A DNA stretch of 64,000 nucleotides from Gordonia crocea (lineage in GTDB: Bacteria; Actinomycetota; Actinomycetes; Mycobacteriales; Mycobacteriaceae), in assembly GCF_009932435.1 (NCBI RefSeq), contig NZ_BJOU01000001.1:1054001-1118000 (forward strand), written 5' to 3'. Each line of letters opens with the position of its first letter. Within the stretch, counting starts at the first letter, position 1. The notes beneath the pieces were generated by a model that ran no database searches, had not been told where the DNA came from, and saw only the letters and a list, made by a program, of their open reading frames with translations. This document shows, piece after piece, positions 59,382 through 64,000 of the stretch. A program made the position numbers and the translations under genes.

Positions 59382-61007
59382 GTGGAAACCGACCCGATAC
59401 GGAACGAAGTCAACCGACCCCGAGCTGATCGACCCCGACTCGACATCGCCGTCTTCGGCGGCACCGCGGCCATCGTGCTCGCCTTTGTCGTCTGGGGGAT
59501 CGCCGCACCGCATTCGATGCGGGAGACGACGAGCACCGCGATGCGGTGGGTCACCGCCAACCTGGGCTGGCTCTATCTGGTCTCGGCGAGCGGATTCGTC
59601 GTCTTCGCCCTGGTGATCGCGTTCACCCGGTACGGGCGCATCCCGCTGGGACGCGACGGCGAGGCGCCGGAGTATCGGACGATCAGTTGGATCGCGATGA
59701 TGTTCGCCGCCGGGATGGGCATCGGCCTGATGTTCTTCGGCGCCTACGAGCCGCTCCTGCACTATCTGCAGGAGCCGCCCGGGGCCGCGCTCAAGGCCCC
59801 GCCGGGCACCCAGGCCAACCACCTCCCGACGGCGATGGCCACGACCATGTTCCACTGGGGGTTCCACCCGTGGGCGATGTATGCCGTGGTCGGCATGGTG
59901 CTGGGCTATTCGACCTACCGCAAGGGCCGTGGACAGCTGTTGTCGGCCGCTTTCGCACCACTGCTGGGCACGCGGCGGGCGCACGGCCCGGTCGGCAAGG
60001 TCATCGACGGGCTGGCCATCTTCGCGACGCTGTTCGGCACGGTCGCCTCGCTGGGCCTGGGGGCATTGCAGATCGGTTCCGGGCTGGAATCGGTGAGGTG
60101 GGTGTCGAGTCCGTCGAAGATGCTGCTGGTCGCCATCATCGCGGTGCTGACCGCGGCCTTTGTCGCCTCGGCCGTGTCGGGGGTCGCCAAGGGGATCCAG
60201 TGGCTCTCCAACACCAACATGGTCCTCGCCCTGGTGCTCGCGGTCTTCGTCTTCGTCGTCGGCCCGACGGTGTTCGTGCTCAACGTCATGCCCACCGCGC
60301 TGGGGGCCTATCTCGACCAGATCATGGCGATGGCGGCGCGCTCCTCGGCGACGGTGGACGCGGCCGGCGAGAAATGGCTCGCCGACCAGACCATCTTCTA
60401 CTGGGCGTGGTGGGTGTCGTGGACGCCGTTCGTCGGGCTGTTTCTGGCCAAGATCAGCCGGGGCCGCACGATCCGCGAATTCGTCGTCGGCGTCATGGTC
60501 GTGCCGACCTCGGTCTCGCTGGTCTGGTTCGCCATTTTCGGCGGGACGGCGATCCGCCAGCAGAACGAGGGGGCCGGCTACCGCGTCGGGACCTCCGGCG
60601 ACGAGGAGGACCTGCTGTTCGAGGTCCTGCGGCACCTGCCGTGGACTCCGATCGCCTCGCTGCTGGTGATGGCGCTGGTCGCGATCTTCTTCGTCTCCGG
60701 GGCCGACTCCGCCTCCCTGGTCATGGGCACCCTGTCGCAGCGCGGCGCCCACGAACCGAGTCGGTGGGTCACGGTCTTCTGGGGTGTGCTGACCGGTGGG
60801 GTTGCGGTCTTGCTGCTCGTGGTCGGCGGCGGCGAAGACGGCACCGACGGTCTCACCGGTGTCAAACAGATGGCGATTCTGGCGGCCTTGCCCTTCGTCG
60901 TCGTCATGATCGGGCTGTGCGTGTCGTTCGTCCGCGACATCCGGCGCGACCCGATGATCACGACCAGCTCGGCAGCCAGATCTCCTGATGCCAGTGGAGT
61001 TTCGTGA
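59382..61007 (+). CDS. BCCT-family betaine/choline/carnitine transporter
   Basis: A 541-residue transporter with twelve membrane helices. Family motifs are SWIAMMFAAGMGIGLMFFGAYEP, HWGFHPWAMYAVVG, the Trp-rich WWVSWTPFVGLFLAKISRGRT-like segment (WWVSWTPFVGLFLAKIS), and FFVSGADSASLVMG. It takes up compatible solutes, probably betaine, coupled to sodium or protons. The GMGIG segment favours the Na-coupled or H-coupled branch but does not settle it. GTG leaderless start. Its 3' end overlaps the convergent pmt gene by 50 bp. Confidence 0.9.
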   Translation: METDPIRNEVNRPRADRPRLDIAVFGGTAAIVLAFVVWGIAAPHSMRETTSTAMRWVTANLGWLYLVSASGFVVFALVIAFTRYGRIPLGRDGEAPEYRTISWIAMMFAAGMGIGLMFFGAYEPLLHYLQEPPGAALKAPPGTQANHLPTAMATTMFHWGFHPWAMYAVVGMVLGYSTYRKGRGQLLSAAFAPLLGTRRAHGPVGKVIDGLAIFATLFGTVASLGLGALQIGSGLESVRWVSSPSKMLLVAIIAVLTAAFVASAVSGVAKGIQWLSNTNMVLALVLAVFVFVVGPTVFVLNVMPTALGAYLDQIMAMAARSSATVDAAGEKWLADQTIFYWAWWVSWTPFVGLFLAKISRGRTIREFVVGVMVVPTSVSLVWFAIFGGTAIRQQNEGAGYRVGTSGDEEDLLFEVLRHLPWTPIASLLVMALVAIFFVSGADSASLVMGTLSQRGAHEPSRWVTVFWGVLTGGVAVLLLVVGGGEDGTDGLTGVKQMAILAALPFVVVMIGLCVSFVRDIRRDPMITTSSAARSPDASGVS

Positions 61008-62619
61008 TCGGCACCCCGGCCAGTACCGGCCACAGCCAGGCGAAGTTGAGGACCACCAGCGCCAGGTAGACCGCCACCGCCGCCAGCACGAGGATCTGGC
61101 GGTCCGGTGCCCCGCCGTCGGCGCGCCGGGGCAGGGCGGCGGCCCACCGCAGCGCATCGCCGAGACACAGGGCGATCAGGACGACCAGGAACGGCGTCAT
61201 CAGCGTCGCGTAGAAGAAGTACATCTGGCGGTCGATGGTCAGGAACCAGGGGGCGAAGGCCGCGCCGTAGCCGAGGAGGGCGACGCCGTAGCGCCAGTCG
61301 CGGCGGCCGAGGAAGGCCCACAGCGACCAGGCCAGGACCGGTAGGGCCAACCACCAGATGGCCGGGGTGCCGATCAGCATCTGGACGCGCGCGCAGTCGC
61401 CGTCGCCGCACCGGTCCGGTCCGGTCTCCACCGCATAGAGCATCGGCCGCAGCCCCATCGGCCACGTCCACGGTTTGGACTCCCAGGGATGGTGGTTGCC
61501 CGCCGAGCTGGTCAGACCCTCGTGGAACCGCAGGATCCCCGATTGGTAGTACCAGAGCGACCGCCACGCGGCCGGGACCCAGCCGAACGCCCCGGTGCCC
61601 GATCCGGTCTCGTGGTAGCGGTAGACCGAGGTCTCCGAGGCGAACCAGGGGGCGAAGGAGGCGAGGTAGATCAGGATGGGCATCACCGACAGGCTGGCCG
61701 CCGACGGCACCAGGTCGCGGCGCAGGACCCCCAGCCACGGGCGGCGGACGCCGTAGGCGCGCCGGGCGGCGACGTCGAAGGCCAGCGACATCAGGGTGAA
61801 GGCCAAAACGAAGTAGATCCCCGACCATTTCGTGCCGCAGGCCAATCCGAGCATCACCCCGGCGGTGAACCGGTACCAGCGGAACCCGAAGCGGGGGCCG
61901 AAGTCGGAGTCGAAGCAATCGGCGGCGAAGCGGCCCCCGTTGCCCTTCGCGGCCCGATGGGCGTCGTCGAGGCGGCGGCGCATCTGGTCGCGGTCGGCGA
62001 GCAGCGCGGCGAACGCGGCGACGATGAAGAACGCCGCGAAGATGTCGAGCATCCCCATCCGGGACTGGACGAACAGGACCCCGTCGCAGATCGCCAGCAG
62101 CCCGGCCATCGCGCCGACCAGCGTCGAGCGGGCGATCCGGCGTGCGATGCAGTAGACCATCACGACGATGCCAATGCCGCACAGGGCCGGCAGGATCCGC
62201 CACCCCATCGGCCCGTATCCGAAGACGGCCTGGCCCAGGGCGAGCAGCCACTTGCCGACCGGCGGGTGCACGACCAGGCCGTAGGCCGGGTTGTCCTCGA
62301 TCCAGTTGCCGCCGGTGAGGACCTGCCACGCCTGCGGGACGTAGTGCTTCTCGTCGAAGACGGGGGTGCCCTTGTCGGTCGGATGGGTCAGGTCCCACAA
62401 GCGGGTGATCGCGGCGAGTGCGGTGATGACGAGTCCCACGACGAGGCCGCGGCGGCGGTCGTCGGCGCCGAACACCGGCTCCGGGAGGGTTCGCCCGGGG
62501 CTGCGGCCCAGGTCCTCGGCCAGCTCCGCGCCGGTGTGCGACCACCCGCCCGCCGACCCGGTCGGGGGCGACGGCACGACGAGCCAGCTGCCCGTGGCGT
62601 TGTCGTCGGCGGTCGTCAC
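60958..62619 (-). CDS. pmt: protein O-mannosyltransferase
   Basis: A 553-residue GT39 enzyme that adds mannose from polyprenyl-phospho-mannose to secreted proteins. The catalytic loop is PVFDEKHYVPQAW with Asp-Glu, followed by VVHPPVGKWLLALGQ; about eleven helices; the C-terminal region has FYATLMTPFLVVLI and ends LPSWS. GTG start with TACCAT seven bases upstream. It is divergent from rsmI as in Rv1002c-Rv1003. Target proteins are not identifiable here; several Pro/Thr-rich exported proteins such as PepD are candidates. Confidence 0.92.
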   Translation of the reverse strand: MTTADDNATGSWLVVPSPPTGSAGGWSHTGAELAEDLGRSPGRTLPEPVFGADDRRRGLVVGLVITALAAITRLWDLTHPTDKGTPVFDEKHYVPQAWQVLTGGNWIEDNPAYGLVVHPPVGKWLLALGQAVFGYGPMGWRILPALCGIGIVVMVYCIARRIARSTLVGAMAGLLAICDGVLFVQSRMGMLDIFAAFFIVAAFAALLADRDQMRRRLDDAHRAAKGNGGRFAADCFDSDFGPRFGFRWYRFTAGVMLGLACGTKWSGIYFVLAFTLMSLAFDVAARRAYGVRRPWLGVLRRDLVPSAASLSVMPILIYLASFAPWFASETSVYRYHETGSGTGAFGWVPAAWRSLWYYQSGILRFHEGLTSSAGNHHPWESKPWTWPMGLRPMLYAVETGPDRCGDGDCARVQMLIGTPAIWWLALPVLAWSLWAFLGRRDWRYGVALLGYGAAFAPWFLTIDRQMYFFYATLMTPFLVVLIALCLGDALRWAAALPRRADGGAPDRQILVLAAVAVYLALVVLNFAWLWPVLAGVPITKLHWHQEIWLPSWS

Positions 62620-62626
62620 CCGGTCG

Positions 62627-62632
62627 ATGGTA
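62627..62632 (-). promoter_or_regulatory. -10 box of leaderless pmt transcript
   Basis: Minus-strand TACCAT, seven bases, then the pmt GTG. Divergent with the rsmI box 23 bp away. Confidence 0.55.
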
Positions 62633-62655
62633 GTGGGCGCCGCCCCGGGTGCGCC

Positions 62656-62661
62656 TAGGCT
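62656..62661 (+). promoter_or_regulatory. -10 box of rsmI transcript
   Basis: TAGGCT, eight bases, then ATG at 62670; the -35 regions of rsmI and pmt must overlap. Confidence 0.5.
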
Positions 62662-62669
62662 GGTCAACC

Positions 62670-63536
62670 ATGGGTACCGGTCGAGCACAGCGGGGCGAGG
62701 GGGACGGGTCCGTCGGGACGCTGGTGTTGGCGGCCACGCCGATGGGGCAGTACGACGACGCGTCGCCGCGGTTGCGCGCGGCGCTGGCCTCCGCCGACAT
62801 CGTCGCCGCCGAAGACACCCGCCGCACGCGGTCGCTGGCCGCCGGACTCGGCGTCGCCATCACCGGCACGGTGGTGAGCTACTACGACCAGGTCGAGGCC
62901 GCCCGCACCCCCGGACTGGTCGAGGCGGTGGCGAACGGGCAGACGGTGCTGGTGGTCACCGACGCGGGCATGCCGTCGGTCAGCGACCCGGGGTTCCGCC
63001 TGGTGGCCGCGTGTGTCGATGCCGGCCTGCCGATCACCTGCCTGCCCGGACCGTCGGCGGTGACGACCGCCCTGGCGGTATCGGGCCTGCCGTGCGAGCG
63101 GTTCTGCTTCGACGGTTTCGCGCCGCGCAAGTCCGGCGCCCGGCGGAAGTGGTTGGCGCAGTTGGCCACCGAGCCGCGCACCGTGGTGTTCTTCGACTCC
63201 CCGCACCGGCTCGCCGACACCCTGGCCGAGGCCGCCGAGGTGCTGGGGGCCGATCGCCGCGTCGCGGTGTGTCGCGAGCTGACCAAGACCTACGAGGAGG
63301 TTCGCCGCGGCGGCCTGGCGGAGGTGGCGCAGTGGGCCGCCGGCGGGGTGCGCGGCGAGATCACCGTCGTCCTGGCCCCCGGCGAGCAGGCGCCGCCCGA
63401 CGCGCAGGACCTGGTGGACCGGGTGCGCGACCTGGTCGAGGGCGGGCTGCGCCTCAAGGAGGCGTGTGCCCGGGTCGCCGAGGAGACCGGGACTTCGAAG
63501 AAGGCGCTGTACGACGCGGCGGTGGCGTCGGACTAG
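62670..63536 (+). CDS. rsmI: 16S rRNA (cytidine-2'-O)-methyltransferase
   Basis: A 288-residue SAM-dependent enzyme that methylates C1402 of 16S rRNA. VGTLVLAATPMGQYDDASPR (usual PIGN.D), IVAAEDTRRTRSL, VVTDAGMPSVSDPG, LPGPSAVTTAL, FFDSPHRLADTL and VCRELTKTYEEV are family motifs; PIGN is here TPMGQ. ATG at 62670 from a near-leaderless promoter. Ends 7 bp before the convergent pabB stop. Rv1003 is the counterpart. Confidence 0.94.
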   Translation: MGTGRAQRGEGDGSVGTLVLAATPMGQYDDASPRLRAALASADIVAAEDTRRTRSLAAGLGVAITGTVVSYYDQVEAARTPGLVEAVANGQTVLVVTDAGMPSVSDPGFRLVAACVDAGLPITCLPGPSAVTTALAVSGLPCERFCFDGFAPRKSGARRKWLAQLATEPRTVVFFDSPHRLADTLAEAAEVLGADRRVAVCRELTKTYEEVRRGGLAEVAQWAAGGVRGEITVVLAPGEQAPPDAQDLVDRVRDLVEGGLRLKEACARVAEETGTSKKALYDAAVASD

Positions 63537-63543
63537 CCGGCCG

Positions 63544-64000
63544 TCAGCGGCCGACGATGGCCGCGGCCTTGTCCAGGCACTCCTGCCATTCGCGGGCGGG
63601 GTCGGAGTCGGTGGTGATGCCACCGCCGACGCCCAGGCGCATGGCGCCGTCGGGATCGATCTCGACGGTGCGGATGGCCACCGACAGGTCCAGCTCGTCG
63701 TCGGGACCGGCGATGCCCACCGCGCCGCAGTAGACCCCGCGCGGCAACTGCTCCCACTCGCCGATCAACCCGGCCGCCGCGATCTTCGGGGTGCCGGTCA
63801 CCGATGCGGGTGGAAAGCAGGCGTCGAGGAGGGCGTCGTTGCCGACGGCGGCGTCGAGTTCGGCGCGCACGGTGGAGACGAGGTGCCAGACCCCCGGCGC
63901 GCCGATCACGGTGAGCAGTTCCGGCACCGTCACCGAGCCGACCGTCGCGACGCGGCCGAGGTCGTTGCGCACCAGGTCGACGATCATCACGTTCTCGGCC
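63544..64000 (-). CDS. pabB: aminodeoxychorismate synthase component I, C-terminal part
   Basis: The gene runs off the right edge; 151 codons are visible. AENVMMIVDLVRNDLGRV, FPPASVTGTPKIAA (chorismate and magnesium site) and a closing GVGGGITTDSDPAREWQECLDKA belong to PabB/TrpE-type enzymes; the Rv1005c position next to rsmI and pmt favours PabB. It makes 4-amino-4-deoxychorismate for folate. The N-terminal domain is not seen, so PabB versus a salicylate or anthranilate synthase rests on context. Confidence 0.85.
   Translation of the reverse strand, partial: AENVMIVDLVRNDLGRVATVGSVTVPELLTVIGAPGVWHLVSTVRAELDAAVGNDALLDACFPPASVTGTPKIAAAGLIGEWEQLPRGVYCGAVGIAGPDDELDLSVAIRTVEIDPDGAMRLGVGGGITTDSDPAREWQECLDKAAAIVGR

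Noticed and set aside
1..64000. CRISPR array, prophage, integrated plasmid or biosynthetic gene cluster
   Set aside because: The only direct repeats are the 21-bp arrays (no spacers of constant length) and coding repeats; no cas, integrase, portal, NRPS or PKS genes are seen.

Overview
The window is GC-rich actinobacterial DNA. Its gene content and order point to a mycolic-acid-containing member of the Mycobacteriales, most like Gordonia: paired MspA-type porins, a TrcRS and an MprAB-PepD system, an IrtAB siderophore importer, PabB/RsmI/Pmt, Glp-GlpR, and many TANNNT-type leaderless promoters. Long runs match Mycobacterium tuberculosis gene order from memory: Rv0954-Rv0959, Rv0979A-Rv0985c, Rv0991c-Rv0996, Rv1002c-Rv1005c, the Rv0885-fprB pair and the Rv2498c-Rv2505c acyl-CoA cluster. 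The species call is inference from content; no database was searched.

Layout. 1-2.7 kb: end of an acyl-CoA catabolic operon (MaoC, acyl-CoA synthetase, CitE-like lyase). 2.9-11.1 kb: a YGQQ-repeat membrane protein, a DUF6350 membrane protein, purN-purH, and an AAA+ ATPase with its VWA partner. 11.2-17.2 kb: small envelope proteins (CD225, two DUF4190, two proline-rich multi-pass proteins), a permease, rpmF and an SDR. 17.2-21.6 kb: mprA-mprB-pepD-moaB. 21.7-26 kb: two MspA porins, a tiny Gly/Tyr/Arg peptide, an ABC exporter and a secreted Arg/Asp/Gln-rich protein. 26-37.2 kb: mscL, a SAF-domain protein, the fmdB/Ruc zinc ribbon with a CIRCE operator, 5-FCL, galU, glp, rimJ, a SIMPL gene, glpR, tRNA-Ala(CGC), an SRPBCC protein and a thiolase. 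37.2-39.8 kb: a RhlE helicase flanked by three more tiny Pro/Arg/Gly-rich genes. 39.8-49.8 kb, all leftward: GT39 and GT2-GtrA glycosyltransferases, trcS-trcR, irtB-irtA behind an IdeR-type box. 49.9-64 kb: carboxylesterase, an IS30 element, fprB-like reductase with an AurF-like diiron oxygenase, an extradiol dioxygenase, a frameshifted CPA1 antiporter, a universal stress protein, a BCCT transporter, pmt, rsmI and the end of pabB.

Two features look undescribed. First, a 21-bp tandem repeat (core GCCGACTGGGCCCTC) forms short arrays at three separate loci. In each, one array edge starts exactly two bases after the stop codon of an unrelated gene (SIMPL, SRPBCC, ferredoxin reductase). It reads in frame as an ADWALxP heptapeptide, and one array is split by the IS30 element. 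Second, at least four tiny, very basic Pro/Gly/Arg/aromatic-rich genes have their own ribosome binding sites, three of them with strong terminators. Two unlinked ones share a C-terminal GPRR..P.FWGS motif. One of them carries a 20-bp duplication that turns its start into a leader-peptide/re-initiation arrangement, and it lies just upstream of an ABC exporter with a strikingly acidic N-terminus.

The rest is mostly core metabolism and envelope biology. Stress sensing (MprAB, TrcRS, HrcA/CIRCE, IdeR box) sits next to the envelope and iron genes it probably controls. IS30 is the only mobile element seen; there is no CRISPR array, phage or rRNA.
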